Source: Gambelia wislizenii
Taxonomy: Eukaryota; Chordata; Lepidosauria; Squamata; Crotaphytidae
NCBI GenBank assembly: GCA_030847615.1
Contig: JAUMIR010000004.1
Span: 226,032,501 to 226,096,500 of the forward strand
Length of the DNA: 64,000 nucleotides
Direction: 5' to 3'
Position numbers and translations under genes: made by a program. Position 1 is the first letter of the stretch. Each line of letters starts with the position of its first letter. Below the pieces are notes generated by a model, which did not search any database, was not told where the DNA came from, and saw nothing but the letters and a program-made list of their open reading frames with translations. Below, piece by piece: positions 24,795 through 35,490 of this stretch.

Positions 24795-26334
24795 TAATTT
24801 CCTCTGAACTTTCCATTTCTGTTTGCTAACAACCTATTGGAACCTTTCAAGCTTATGCTTGCCCACACAGAGTAAGGGAGCACATTTGGTTTTCATTCCT
24901 CTGATCTTTGAGTGATCTTGTGAGGCCACCATTCCACTTGCCCCTCCCCTAAGGACTTGATAGTGCCAAGTGAGCTCCCCCTGGTTTCTATGACTAGGGG
25001 AAAGCCAGTGTACTTCCCCTTCCCCACCCCAAAAACCTGAGAATTTAAATACAGTCTATACTGACCACCTCTTGCCCTCATAAAACTGTAGTTGCCAGTT
25101 CCCCAAGCCACTTTACCTCTTGCCTTTCAACCCCAAACCGCAAAAAAACAGGAAGAAGGCAGGTGAGATCTCTTTCCCTCCATTCTCCTACAGCTCAAGT
25201 TTTTCAAACCCCAGCTCAGAAAAATGAGTTTCGGTAACATCAATATTACATGCCTGCTCTACAGCCCCATACTAGGAACACCTGTCTTTTTGCTTTTCCC
25301 AGCTCTTGTTTACATCCAGTTAAATGTCCCAAATTCTTGCCTTCTAGCCTGTATCGAGGTCTTGACTCTTCAATATCATCTCCACACAGAGAGACACTCT
25401 AATGCATCCGGTCCCTCTCATCTCTTTTTGTTAATTCTTCTGCTCTAAATGTGATACTAAAGTTGTCAGTGTTTTGCTGGAGCATTTTACATGCTCTCTC
25501 TCCATCTGTCCATGTCTTATCTTTGCCCTAAGCAACCAGATTAGTACATCGAGAGTTAGAGCTGGCTTCAGCAGTGGAAGGAAATAAGTGCATGTGTTGG
25601 GGTGGAGCATTAGTTTCGAATGTTAACAGTGAATCCCATCATAATTCTGTAGAGTCTTTCCCAACCTGGGATCCTCCAAGTATTTTGGCCTACAATTTAA
25701 TCACTCCCAGCATTATCATTTGCCATGGGTGGTGATTATTATTTATTATTTATTCAATTCTAGCCTACTTTCCCCAAATAAGCTCAAAGCAGTACACCTC
25801 ATCCACGTGCCTTATTTATTTATTTATTTGTTTGTTTGTTTTTGGCCTTCCTCAGGAGAGCTCAAGGAAGCATGTACAGCCCTGTTCTTTCCCACTTTAT
25901 CCTCACAAGGAATCTATGAGTGACTGGACCAAGGGATTAGAATTTTGCCAAGCTAGGAAAAGAGGAGATGTCTTGAATATTAGAGAAAACAAAGGTTGTA
26001 GGTTCAATGCAAAGTTGTTAGTGGCCCGTGTTGCTGTGACAGATTATTGTATTTGCTGTGTCAACTCAAGATAAACCAGGTTGTGCTAGATTTAAGAGTA
26101 TGCCTGGTGTAGAGTTGATACTTAATAGAGAGCTTGTTTACTTGCTTGCTTTATTAAATTTGTATCTCACATTTCTGCTACACATAAGGCTTGGGGTATC
26201 TAACAATCTAAAGTAAACCAAAATTATAATTAAAACATAAAAACAATTCAATAAAACACATCAATAAAAAAAGAAATAAAAAGCAGCCTTTGGTATCTTT
26301 GTTAGCTAGCAAAGCTGCTGTAGTAATAGTCATT
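24795..26334. other. Intronic sequence with low-complexity tails
   Basis: 25735-25850 has (ATTT)n and (TTTG)n runs and 26140-26285 an A-rich stretch; both look like old LINE or SINE 3' ends in which I recognise no family. No coding frame. Confidence 0.4.
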
Positions 26335-26573
26335 ATTGTTGTGTGCCTTCAAATCATCTCTGACTTATGGTGACCCTTAGGTGAACCTCTCACAAGGTTT
26401 TCTTGGCAGAATTTATTCAGAGAGTTTTTGCTTATGCCTTCCTCTGAGACTGAGAGAGTGTGACTTGCCCGAGGCACCCAGTGGGTTTCCATGGCTGAGT
26501 ATGGATTCGAACCCTGGTCTCCCAGTGTCCTAGTCCAGGACTCAAACCACTACACCACACTGCCTCTCAAGTT
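26335..26573 (-). repeat. Sauria-type SINE, full length
   Basis: Minus-strand copy: B box as complement at 26502-26512 (GGATTCGAACCC), head ending at about 26570, Bov-B-like tail at 26337-26372. Confidence 0.9.
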
Positions 26574-27479
26574 AAAACCCACTTAATTATCTATACAGAG
26601 CTTATGTACTTCTTACATGTGAGAATGTTAATGGTGAACTTGTTAAGACTTTACTGAGGTCCATTTTGCATGCACGTGTTAAGATCTGGATTTTTTTTTC
26701 ATAATTAGATTTAAGCAGGCATCACCTACAGAATGCATAAAGTTTCTGAATTCCACTGGTTGCTTCTTGAACCTAGATCAACTCTGACATAGCAATGTGA
26801 TTATTGGTGAGACAAGATGCATGACTCTAAAATTGCGACCCCATGCGCACTTACAGTTGACATAATGAGATTTACTGCCAAGTAGACTTGCATAGGATCA
26901 GACTGTATATAGTACCCTTTTATAAAAACAATAGGTATATGTGGGGGAGTAAGGTTGCTCTTGTTGCTTCTTTAGAGCCTGTTCTTTGAATGAATAGAAA
27001 ATTCTGGTTATCATTTTAGTCAAGATTATTTAAAGGTGTCTGTGTTCATTTCCCTTTTTTAAAAAAAGAAGAAGAGGTATTTCATATTTTGGGTTTTTCA
27101 GAACTGCACTGAAAACACAGTGAACTTTCTTCTGACTCTATTTAGAATGGTTGTGGACTTAGATGATGACTCGTCCAGTTTTGTTTTGTTTTTTTCCTTT
27201 TTGCCTTGAGGCTTTCCAGGAATTTGAGTAAGTGTAGGCAGACTGCCAATGGACACTGGCTGCTTAGACATTCCACGATGTTCCATGTATGCTAGGTAAC
27301 AAGATACCAAAGTCCTAGTTGTAGTTTTCCTTGTTCTGTTTGCCTCCTTACCATAAGCACATGTGTGCTCACTTATATGGAGAAGGGCAGTAATGTAATT
27401 GCAGAAGATGTAATATTTATTGCTAGGGTGCTTATTTTGTTTAAATGGGACTGAATACTAGATTAAGAAATAGAAGGAG
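26574..27479. other. Unassigned intronic sequence upstream of the LTR element
   Basis: No recognised repeat. The last five bases (AGGAG, 27475-27479) are the left target duplication of the LTR element. Confidence 0.45.
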
Positions 27480-28460
27480 TGTCATGATGGAGTTCCATCA
27501 TGTTGCCACAAGGTGCAACTCCCATCATTCTGCTAGAGAACTATAACTCTCTTTGTTTGTAAACAGATTGTCTTGCCAGCATAGTATCAGGTAAGAAAAG
27601 GGTTAATGGGAAGGGGCTCAAGCACCACCTTCACAGAGCTAATGAGATGACATCATTACCATAACACCATGTGACTGGACTGACCAATTACAGCTTTAAG
27701 CCCGGGAAATCTGGAGAGGTTTTAATTGCTTTTGTTGGAGACCAGTGTGAGTGAGATGAGTGGGACTTGGAGAAAGAGGTTTTGGAAAATGTGAAGGAAC
27801 AAAGACTGCTATGCTGGTAGAGCACAGCCATTCCATCTCTGGCTTTTGCTCCCAGCTGCCTGGACAAGATCTCAAGGCAACAAACTGCAAGTATTTAGTA
27901 GAGATTAGGGCCTGTTTAGTTGCGTTAGGGAATTCTTTTTAATTTCTTTACTTTGGTTGAATGTAGCTAAATCAGTAACTGAATGTAACCTGAGTAATGT
28001 AATGCTTGATCTTGATACTCTGTATTGCTATCACTTTAAGCCTGCCTGCCTGAGGTAGGGGAGAACCCTGCCTCATGTGAAACTGCATGACTACTTCTCT
28101 TGAATAAAGTAAACTTCTATCTTCCTATGCTGATGCTGACCACGTGCCTTACTCTTGACTATGCTACTGTGAACCTCCTCTGGGGTTAGGAGGAGGGAGT
28201 TAGTTGATTCTATAGTGGCAAGGAGTGCCACTGATTAACATAGACTACGCACAACTTCCCACTGCGTTGTGCGTGTAAAAGGGGGGGTCCCAAGGGGGAA
28301 ATAAGCCCCCCCCCAGTAAAAACCCAGTGGGTGGTGGCAGACCGATGGTTTTTGGAGTTTGTAGGAGGATCCTGGGGTGAGGACACCCAGGACTAACCCT
28401 ACAGAGAGAGGGCTAGCCTGGAGCTCCTGGGAAGGGAACTCAGGTTTGAGCCCCGTGACA
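27480..28460 (+). repeat. 5' LTR (981 bp)
   Basis: TGTCATGATGG...CCCCGTGACA. A polyadenylation signal AATAAA lies at 28103-28108. Immediately after the LTR comes TGGATGGCAGC, which starts with TGG as expected for a primer-binding site; I cannot name the tRNA. Confidence 0.95.
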
Positions 28461-29388
28461 TGGATGGCAGCTTGCGGGATTGGACATAGCTCAGTTTGGG
28501 AAGTTAGGAGAACTACAGGCTCTGCCTCTTGCCTTCAGAGAAAGGGAGATTGGGGGGTGCTGTAGTCTTGGCTTGTTCAAGTGGGGGACAGAGAGCAGAA
28601 AGTGAGAGAGGCTGAGGTCTCTGCTCCATTCGCTCATAGGCTGTGCCCAAAACTCCCTGGGAAGGGAGGGGTTTGTTGCTTTTGGTTGAACTGAAAGTGA
28701 ACAAAGAGGTCTCAAGTCTTGGCTGTTTTCTCTTTGTTGGGAGGAAAAGGTGTCCTTGCATTTCTTTTGTGTTGGATGTGCTTCTGTGTAAGTGATAGGA
28801 AGGGAGGGGGGCAGGAAGCCCACCAGGCCATTCCTTTGTCTCACTCACTGTAGCAGAGAGCAATCCCCTTTGATCTGGTCTCCAGGTGGAGATGCTAGCT
28901 CTTGGGGTCCCTGCCTAAGTTTAAAGCTGGTCCCTTCTTGCAAAGTGGTTTTGCTAAGGGGGCGGAGCTGAGCTGAGAGGAGGGACTAGGGAGGAGCTGA
29001 AGCTCTCTGTGTGGCTGGCTGTTGTTGCTAGGCAACTGCAAGAGCTAGCTGGATTCCTAGGGGAGGGGGGACCTTCCCTGTGTTCCCAGGTACTGCTTGG
29101 ACCATTTAAAGTTTTTTTTTTCTCTTTCTCTTGTTGTTAAATAGAAAGGGAGGGGAACCTTGATTAGGATTCTAGCCTGTCTTTCTAATCTGCCTTTTGG
29201 CCTGTTTTCTGTTCTTTCCTATTGCTTCTACCTGGGGGGGGGCAGCCAATTCCCCCCACAGAATCACTGCCCTCTGCTGGCAAAAAGAAATTATTACACA
29301 TTCAACCAAAGTAAGTTTTTAATTTTTTTTATAGTGGACGGGTTCTGCTATGATAGGAGTTTAGGAAAGTACATGTTTTGCTTTTCAC
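28461..29388 (+). other. 5' leader of the LTR element
   Basis: About 930 bp between LTR and the Gag frame, G-rich and purine-rich, holding the presumed primer-binding site at 28461. Overlapping short frames on the minus strand at 28491-28863 are not credible genes. Confidence 0.7.
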
Positions 29389-32300
29389 ATGATTTTGAGA
29401 TCTGGGAAATTTAAAGCAAACATGACTGACCCTGTGACAGCCAGTGATGCTGGTACCTCTGTTGCTTCTCCTGTACCTGATGATTTATTGGATGTCACCC
29501 AGATGACTCCACAGGAATTTGAAGAAAGACAAAGATGGCTGAGATTGCAAGAATTGCAAATGCAGCACAAAGAAAAGGAACTTCAATTCAGACTTCAACT
29601 TCAGGAGGCAGAAGCTAAAGAAAAAGACACTGAACGCCAGCTGCGATTGCAAATGCAGGAGATGGCGCTGAAGCAAAGAGAACTGGAATTGAAACTACAA
29701 GAACAGGAATTTCAATTGAAAATGGCGCAACAGGCGCAAAACCCAATAACCAATGTGCCACAGCCGGCTGCCATGGTAACAGCTCCAACCCGCCATTACC
29801 CCCCATTTCAGGAGGGACAGGATTTTGATGAATACATCACGACTTTTCAGAGAGTCTGTGTTGACTATGGGATACGCAAGGAGCACTACATGCGTGAGCT
29901 GCGCCCCTTGCTCCCACCAATTCTCAGGTCTGTGGAGGCGGGGTTGGCACCAGAAGAGATGCATGATTTTGATCTTTTCTTGGAGCTGGCTAGGAGCCGT
30001 CTGGGCTTAACAGCAGAGGCAGCTCGACAACACATGAGGGCCACAAGGTGGACGCCTACAGTCAATTGCCGTGAGCTGGGACATCGTATCACTCGCAAGT
30101 GTGAACTCTGGGCTAAAGCTGCCAAAGCTGACACCGTCGAAAGCATTATCTCTTTGATAGCCATGGAACAGTTTCTGTGGCATACACCGCCAGCTATGCG
30201 CAATTATATTTTGGATAAAGACCCTAAGACTATGCTTGAGGTGACTACGCTGGCTCAACGATTTATGGAAACCCGAGGGAACCAGAACTTGCAGCCACAG
30301 GAAGCGGAACCACACAAGCATAAGTCAGGGAATCAATCTGTCCACAAGTCGGGAAATCAATCCCCCACCAAAGATCGCCGGAATCCGCAATTCCAGAAGA
30401 CGGGATCACAAGGTGTGCCTAACCAACAGCAGCAACAACCATCCCAACCGGCTCCCAAGGAGGCTGCGCAACCTCCTCAAGGACAGGGGAAGGTAAAGAC
30501 TGGCCTGACATGTTTCTCATGTGGAGAAATTGGCCATATCAAAGCGAACTGTAAACAGGAGCCCAAGGCAATTAACATGATAAGGGCCTCCACATCTGCA
30601 CCTATGACAGATAAGAAGGAGGTGCCACCTGACCCTATGACTATTCCGCCTCGTCAACGCCATACGTTGATGGTGGATGGGAAGGAAGTAGTGGCGTATA
30701 GGGACACAGGGGCTCAACTGTCTGCAATTCATCGTACCTATGTTGATCCTAAGTTCTTGAAGGACAACACGTTGGTCTCTGTACGACCTTTCCACTGCCC
30801 ACCCATCAAGCTTCCTACGGCTCGTGTGCCAGTGGAATACAAAGGATGGAAGGGCCAATGGACGTTTGCAGTCTACAATGACTTTAATTGCCCTGCTATA
30901 TTGGGCGAAGATTTGGCCTGTCATGTGGAACAATTCCATGAGACTCAAGAGCAGCAACCCATGCAGATGCGCAGTGAAAGTCTACATCCGACAGCTGTGG
31001 ATTCTGATGAGGAGGACTTCCCATCAGATGGCGCCATAGAGGAAGATGTAGCCCTACAGGATGCTGTGGTCAACGACACACCCACAGGAGTTGATGAGGG
31101 AGAACCTGTCCCTGTCAACAATGACTCATCGGCAAGTCTGGAAGGTCAACAGTCTGAATCATGCCTGCCTGCGATCCCGATGGAAGATATCGGTCCGGTG
31201 GGGTTCCAGCAACTCCAAAAGGAGCAGCAAGATGATCAGACTCAACAAGCTGCTGGGCAGAAGGCGAAGGATGACAAAGAGAGGCCTTCAGAACCCCAGC
31301 AGGCCAGAGTTGTGATTGCCGATGACCCACTTTCCAAAGAGACTTGGCCGGATGGCCAACAGGAAGGCCGGCAGCCACTGGAACAGCTGTTGGTCCACTC
31401 CAAGTTCAGAGTCAGACCCTTGAGTCTGATACAGTGCCAGTGGGAAGGAGATTTGCCTTCTGAGTTGCAGGAGACGCCCAGGGTGACGTGGGTGACCGCA
31501 AATGAGAACCTCCAGCTGGCTCCACAGCAACAGACTCCTTGGCACAAACAGGGTGCAGGAGGACGTTCCTTCATGCTGAGAGGTCCAGTGTTAGTCCTCC
31601 AGTTGATCTGGCCCACCAAGACGGAGATGTCATGGGAAGGTATGGCCACAGTCTTAGAGCAGCTTGGGACTGTGGAATGCCTTGTCCAATTTCTGGAAGT
31701 CGGGCCCAAGCTGACAATGAACTATGTGGTCTCCCTGCAGACATTCTACAAGAGACCCAAGCATCTTATGACTCTGCCAATCCCAGAAGAGGATGAAGGG
31801 AAATGGCTGGATAGTGCCTGTGATACTCGTGTGGAAGGTGGTGGCCTGGAGGATGTTACACCCCCTTCCAACCTCGACGAGAACCATCAGCAGCAGTTCA
31901 TTCAGTTGGCAGCCAAGTCTGCGTCATTGTTCTCACCTGTTCCAGGTCTCACCGCTCATCCTCAGCATGTGGTGGCTGCTGACGACTGCAAGCCGTCTTC
32001 AGGGCAGCCCGGACGGGTGTCACATGCCGGGATGACTGCCTTGGAGGAGGAGGTGGATCCTGAACACTACCCAATGCTGCATGCAGGAGACCCCTTCAAG
32101 AATTTGGGACTTGTCCTGTGTCTATTCTGCTTGCTTTGGACCATAAGCTATTGGCAGGGGGTCTTAGCCATAGGGTATGGCTATAGCACGGCAGTCATAA
32201 CCCAAGTGGGCCTGTTTGAATTCAGTGTTCTTCCTTTTGGCCTTCACAAAGTGCCCACACCATTCCAGGGACTTGTAACCCCTCTGCGGAGAAGTGGTTG

Positions 32301-32793
32301 GGCCTTTGTGATTGCCTCCCTAGATGTCATTGTTATTTTCCCTGATGACTGGGGTGATCCCCTATATCACCTGAAGATAGTCTTTCAACAGCTCCGAGAC
32401 TCCGGTGCGATGACCATGCTGATCTCCGATGGCTCCACAAGGTCCAGGGGGCTAACAAGAAGTTACTCCAGTGGAGCCTATCTCTTCAAGACTTTGACTT
32501 TGAAATTCAACATGTGTCTGGAACCTCGAACACGGTTGCAGACTCTCTCTCTCATAGGGACTTGGTGGGAGGGCAGGAGTACTGGTGTTGCATGTTGTTC
32601 TATGACCATGGTTTGTTTCAATGTATTGTTTGAGCTTGCATATATTCTAACTCTTTCTGCTCTAGCTCACAGGTTGAAATCCCAGACTGTTTGGTCCTGC
32701 TTTCAGCGTCCCAGACCGTCTGAGATTTGGGGGGCGTGTCATGATGGAGTTCCATCATGTTGCCACAAGGTGCAACTCCCATCATTCTGCTAG
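29389..32793 (+). CDS. Gag-protease-remnant Pol polyprotein of the SCAN-Gag LTR element, 1134 codons
   Basis: One uninterrupted frame. Residues 40-118 form a strongly charged coiled coil (EKELQFRLQLQEAEAKEKD). Residues about 195-296 resemble a SCAN domain, clearest at 254-296 (SLIAMEQFLWHTPPAMRNYI ... LEVTTLAQRFMETR). C375, C378, H383 and C388 make a CCHC nucleic-acid knuckle. An aspartic protease active site DTGA lies at 439-442. Residues 520-740 are acidic and Q/E-rich with no integrase catalytic core visible. About 745-788 (WEGMATVLEQLGTVECLVQF ... SLQTFYKRP) looks like an integrase GPY/F-type end. The linker and RT start are at 828-900; the RT fingers/palm remnant is FSVLPFGL at 945-952. 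The YxDD site is replaced by SLDV at 977-980. RNase H-like sequence follows in another frame. The stop lies 57 bases inside the 3' LTR. Translation may start at Met12 (29422), which has a better context. Gag and protease look intact; pol cannot work. Confidence 0.88.
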   Translation: MILRSGKFKANMTDPVTASDAGTSVASPVPDDLLDVTQMTPQEFEERQRWLRLQELQMQHKEKELQFRLQLQEAEAKEKDTERQLRLQMQEMALKQRELELKLQEQEFQLKMAQQAQNPITNVPQPAAMVTAPTRHYPPFQEGQDFDEYITTFQRVCVDYGIRKEHYMRELRPLLPPILRSVEAGLAPEEMHDFDLFLELARSRLGLTAEAARQHMRATRWTPTVNCRELGHRITRKCELWAKAAKADTVESIISLIAMEQFLWHTPPAMRNYILDKDPKTMLEVTTLAQRFMETRGNQNLQPQEAEPHKHKSGNQSVHKSGNQSPTKDRRNPQFQKTGSQGVPNQQQQQPSQPAPKEAAQPPQGQGKVKTGLTCFSCGEIGHIKANCKQEPKAINMIRASTSAPMTDKKEVPPDPMTIPPRQRHTLMVDGKEVVAYRDTGAQLSAIHRTYVDPKFLKDNTLVSVRPFHCPPIKLPTARVPVEYKGWKGQWTFAVYNDFNCPAILGEDLACHVEQFHETQEQQPMQMRSESLHPTAVDSDEEDFPSDGAIEEDVALQDAVVNDTPTGVDEGEPVPVNNDSSASLEGQQSESCLPAIPMEDIGPVGFQQLQKEQQDDQTQQAAGQKAKDDKERPSEPQQARVVIADDPLSKETWPDGQQEGRQPLEQLLVHSKFRVRPLSLIQCQWEGDLPSELQETPRVTWVTANENLQLAPQQQTPWHKQGAGGRSFMLRGPVLVLQLIWPTKTEMSWEGMATVLEQLGTVECLVQFLEVGPKLTMNYVVSLQTFYKRPKHLMTLPIPEEDEGKWLDSACDTRVEGGGLEDVTPPSNLDENHQQQFIQLAAKSASLFSPVPGLTAHPQHVVAADDCKPSSGQPGRVSHAGMTALEEEVDPEHYPMLHAGDPFKNLGLVLCLFCLLWTISYWQGVLAIGYGYSTAVITQVGLFEFSVLPFGLHKVPTPFQGLVTPLRRSGWAFVIASLDVIVIFPDDWGDPLYHLKIVFQQLRDSGAMTMLISDGSTRSRGLTRSYSSGAYLFKTLTLKFNMCLEPRTRLQTLSLIGTWWEGRSTGVACCSMTMVCFNVLFELAYILTLSALAHRLKSQTVWSCFQRPRPSEIWGACHDGVPSCCHKVQLPSFC

Positions 32794-33718
32794 AGAACTA
32801 TAACTCTCTTTGTTTGTAAACAGATTGTCTTGCCAGCATAGTATCAGGTAAGAAAAGGGTTAATGGGAAGGGGCTCAAGCACCACCTTCACAGAGCTAAT
32901 GAGATGACATCATTACCATAACACCATGTGACTGGACTGACCAATTACAGCTTTAAGCCCGGGAAATCTGGAGAGGTTTTAATTGCTTTTGTTGGAGACC
33001 AGTGTGAGTGAGATGAGTGGGACTTGGAGAAAGAGGTTTTGGAAAATGTGAAGGAACAAAGACTGCTATGCTGGTAGAGCACAGCCATTCCATCTCTGGC
33101 TTTTGCTCCCAGCTGCCTGGACAAGATCTCAAGGCAACAAACTGCAAGTATTTAGTAGAGATTAGGGCCTGTTTAGTTGCGTTAGGGAATTCTTTTTAAT
33201 TTCTTTACTTTGGTTGAATGTAGCTAAATCAGTAACTGAATGTAACCTGAGTAATGTAATGCTTGATCTTGATACTCTGTATTGCTATCACTTTAAGCCT
33301 GCCTGCCTGAGGTAGGGGAGAACCCTGCCTCATGTGAAACTGCATGACTACTTCTCTTGAATAAAGTAAACTTCTATCTTCCTATGCTGATGCTGACCAC
33401 GTGCCTTACTCTTGACTATGCTACTGTGAACCTCCTCTGGGGTTAGGAGGAGGGAGTTAGTTGATTCTATAGTGGCAAGGAGTGCCACTGATTAACATAG
33501 ACTACGCACAACTTCCCACTGCGTTGTGCGTGTAAAAGGGGGGGTCCCAAGGGGGAAATAAGCCCCCCCCCCAGTAAAAACCCAGTGGGTGGTGGCAGAC
33601 CGATGGTTTTTGGAGTTTGTAGGAGGATCCTGGGGTGAGGACACCCAGGACTAACCCTACAGAGAGAGGGCTAGCCTGGAGCTCCTGGGAAGGGAACTCA
33701 GGTTTGAGCCCCGTGACA
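32737..33718 (+). repeat. 3' LTR (982 bp)
   Basis: Identical to the 5' LTR by eye except for one extra C in a C-run. It is preceded by TTTGGGGGGCG, a short G-rich tract in the polypurine-tract position. AATAAA at 33360-33365. Confidence 0.95.
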
Positions 33719-33739
33719 AGGAGACATTGGGAAGCAACC

Positions 33740-34340
33740 AACATGCTAACTAAAAAGCTCTCCACTGGCTGCTTATTAGTTTCCGGGCACAGTACAAGGT
33801 GTTGGTTATGACCTTTAAAGCCCTACATGGCTTGGGTCTAACTTATCTCTGGGACCGCCTCCTTCTGTACGACCCTCCCCGCGCACTTCGGTCCTCTGGG
33901 AGGAAGTTGTTACAGCCTATGAAAACAAGGCTGTCGGTGACCTCCCAGAGGGCCTTCTCTGCTGCCGCTCCCAGATTATGGAATGGCCTGCCGGACGAGA
34001 TCCGTCTTATTACCACCTTAGACAGCTTTTAAAAAGCTGTCAAGACAGATCTTTTCCGGCAGGCCTTTCCCGAATAGCTATTCCGGCCCGAAGATTCAGC
34101 TGCCTTTTCCCTTAAGCGGCCACTGGATTATTTCATTTTTTTTCTTTTTTAATTATTGTACGTTTTTAATCTGTTTAATTTAATACTGTTTTAAGGGGTG
34201 GGTGGGTTAGGGTATTATTGTAATTATGGGATTTTTATGATGTAAGCCGCCCCAATTGCGTTGCAGAGGAGCAGGATAGAAATTATTATTATTATTATTA
34301 TTATCATCATCATTATTATTATCATCATTATTACTACTAA
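33740..34340 (+). mobile_element. L2/CR1-group LINE 3' end
   Basis: The + strand encodes the last part of an L2-type reverse transcriptase frame: 'MTFKALHGLGLTYLWDRL', 'DPPRALRSSGRKLLQ', 'TRLSVTSQRAFSAAAPRLWN' and 'LPDEIR', ending at TAA near 34030. The 3' UTR 'gtaagccgccccaattgcgttgcagagg' runs into an (ATT)n tail at 34281-34334. It is 5'-truncated and begins just after the LTR element's right target duplication. Confidence 0.8.
34281..34334. repeat. (ATT)n/(ATC)n tail
   Basis: Trinucleotide run forming the tail of the L2-type LINE end. Confidence 0.9.
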
Positions 34341-34931
34341 CTAATGTATGCATGCCAATTAACAATTAATAAATCGTTAGGTACAGGAATGTGGTTCCAC
34401 AACAACAAATGAATTTTGTGTTCTGCCTTTCTTACTTCAATATACAGTTGTCTTAGGTTATCACTCCATTTCAGGTGATACTTACCGGTAGGGATGATAA
34501 CCATCATTTCATAATATTTCATACTGTGGGTCTGGTGACAAGAAGCTGCACAGGGTGCAGGAAGCCAGGAAACACATTGATAGTTGGAGGAAAAAAGGCT
34601 GAAACTTCAAATGTGCTGCTGAAATAGTCTTGGCATGGCACAGATCCTAGTATCAAATAACCCATTTGTCATTTGATATATCCTATCCCCTCCGCCTTTA
34701 CTCCGCCTGCCTATTGGGGCAGGAGGGTGGGGATACCCAACCACAGAGTGACAGTTGGGAATTCCACATAGGCATACTGCCAGAGTTGGGTTTCCCTGCC
34801 ACTTGGGAGTGAGGCTGGTCCTCCAGCCTCTGGGCTGAATCTGTCCCCAATTGCTTGCACCCCATTTCCCCCCAAATTTGATCTTGCTCCATGATACCGA
34901 CTTGTGACAAAATTAGAGACACTTCCAATCA
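34341..34931. other. Unassigned intronic sequence
   Basis: Overlapping minus-strand frames at 34698-34941 are not recognisable. Confidence 0.4.
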
Positions 34932-35360
34932 ATGTGTGCACACCTTCAAGTCACCTGTTGACTTATGGCGAACCCATGGATTTTATAGGATTTTCTTAGG
35001 CAAGGAATAGTCAGAGGTGATTTGACTGTTCCTTCCTCTGAAATATAGCCTAGAGCACCTGGTATACATTGCTGGTCTCCCATCCAAGTACAGTGGGCAC
35101 TTGGTATCTGATGGGGTTTGGTTCTAGGACCTCCTGTGGATACCAAAATCCGTAGATGCTCAAGTCCCATTATATACAACGGTGTAGTAAAATGGTGTCC
35201 CGTATATAAAATATACAAAATTTTATATACAAAATCAAGATGTGCTTTTTGGATTTAAAAAAAAAATAGTTTCAAGCAGTGAATGATTGAATCCGTGGAT
35301 GCAGAATCTGTGGATATGGAGGGCTGACTGTACTAACCAGGGCTGACCCTGCTTAGCTTA
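34932..35360 (-). repeat. 5S-rRNA-headed SINE with Bov-B-like tail, split by a MITE
   Basis: The minus strand, with 35091-35332 taken out, shows 5S rRNA positions from about 60 to the end: AAGCTAAGCAGGG, CCTGGTTAGTACTTGGATGGG, AGACC, ATACCAGGTGCTCTAGGCT. It then continues into a body ending 'cgccataagtcaacaggtgacttgaaggtgtgcacac', the same Bov-B-like tail as the tRNA-headed Sauria SINEs. The first ~60 bases of the 5S head are missing. The insertion point of the MITE is in the TTAGTACTT segment, where TA is duplicated. Confidence 0.88.
35091..35330 (+). mobile_element. Tigger/pogo-type MITE (240 bp) nested in the 5S SINE
   Basis: CAGTGGGCACTTGGTATCTG ... GGATATGGAGGGCTGACTG, with TA at 35089-35090 and 35331-35332. 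The interior has 'accaaaatccgtagatgctcaagtccca', as in 4560-4788. Excising it with one TA restores uninterrupted 5S sequence. Confidence 0.88.
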
Positions 35361-35490
35361 TTTAATTGTATTTTAAGGGGGCTGGGATGGAAGGTCTTGG
35401 ATGTATATTTTAAATGCTGTAAGCCGCCCCGATTGCATTTTGTAGAGGGGCGGGATACAAATATTATTATTATTATTATTATTATTATTA
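35361..35490 (+). repeat. L2-type LINE tail
   Basis: 'taagccgccccgattgcattttgtagaggggcgggatacaaat' followed by (ATT)n matches the 3' end of the LINE at 33740-34340. Confidence 0.7.

Larger units (their letters stand above)
27480..33718 (+). mobile_element. Young Ty3/Gypsy LTR retrotransposon with SCAN-like Gag (Gmr1-like), internally deleted
   Basis: Full-length insertion of 6239 bp: LTR 27480-28460, interior 28461-32736, LTR 32737-33718. The target duplication AGGAG lies at 27475-27479 and 33719-33723. LTRs begin TGTCA and end TGACA. Aligning them by eye over their whole length, I find a single difference: nine versus ten C near 28307 and 33563. The interior carries one long frame with coiled coil, SCAN-like Gag domain, CCHC knuckle and aspartic protease, then remnants of integrase C-terminus, reverse transcriptase and RNase H in that order. 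Integrase before reverse transcriptase and a SCAN-like Gag are the marks of Gmr1-like Gypsy elements, the group from which the vertebrate SCAN domain is thought to derive. It lies in the same orientation as ATXN1. Confidence 0.93.

Noticed and set aside
35046..35090. 5S rRNA gene
   Set aside because: Only the 3' half of 5S is present, fused to a SINE body with a Bov-B-like tail and interrupted by a MITE.
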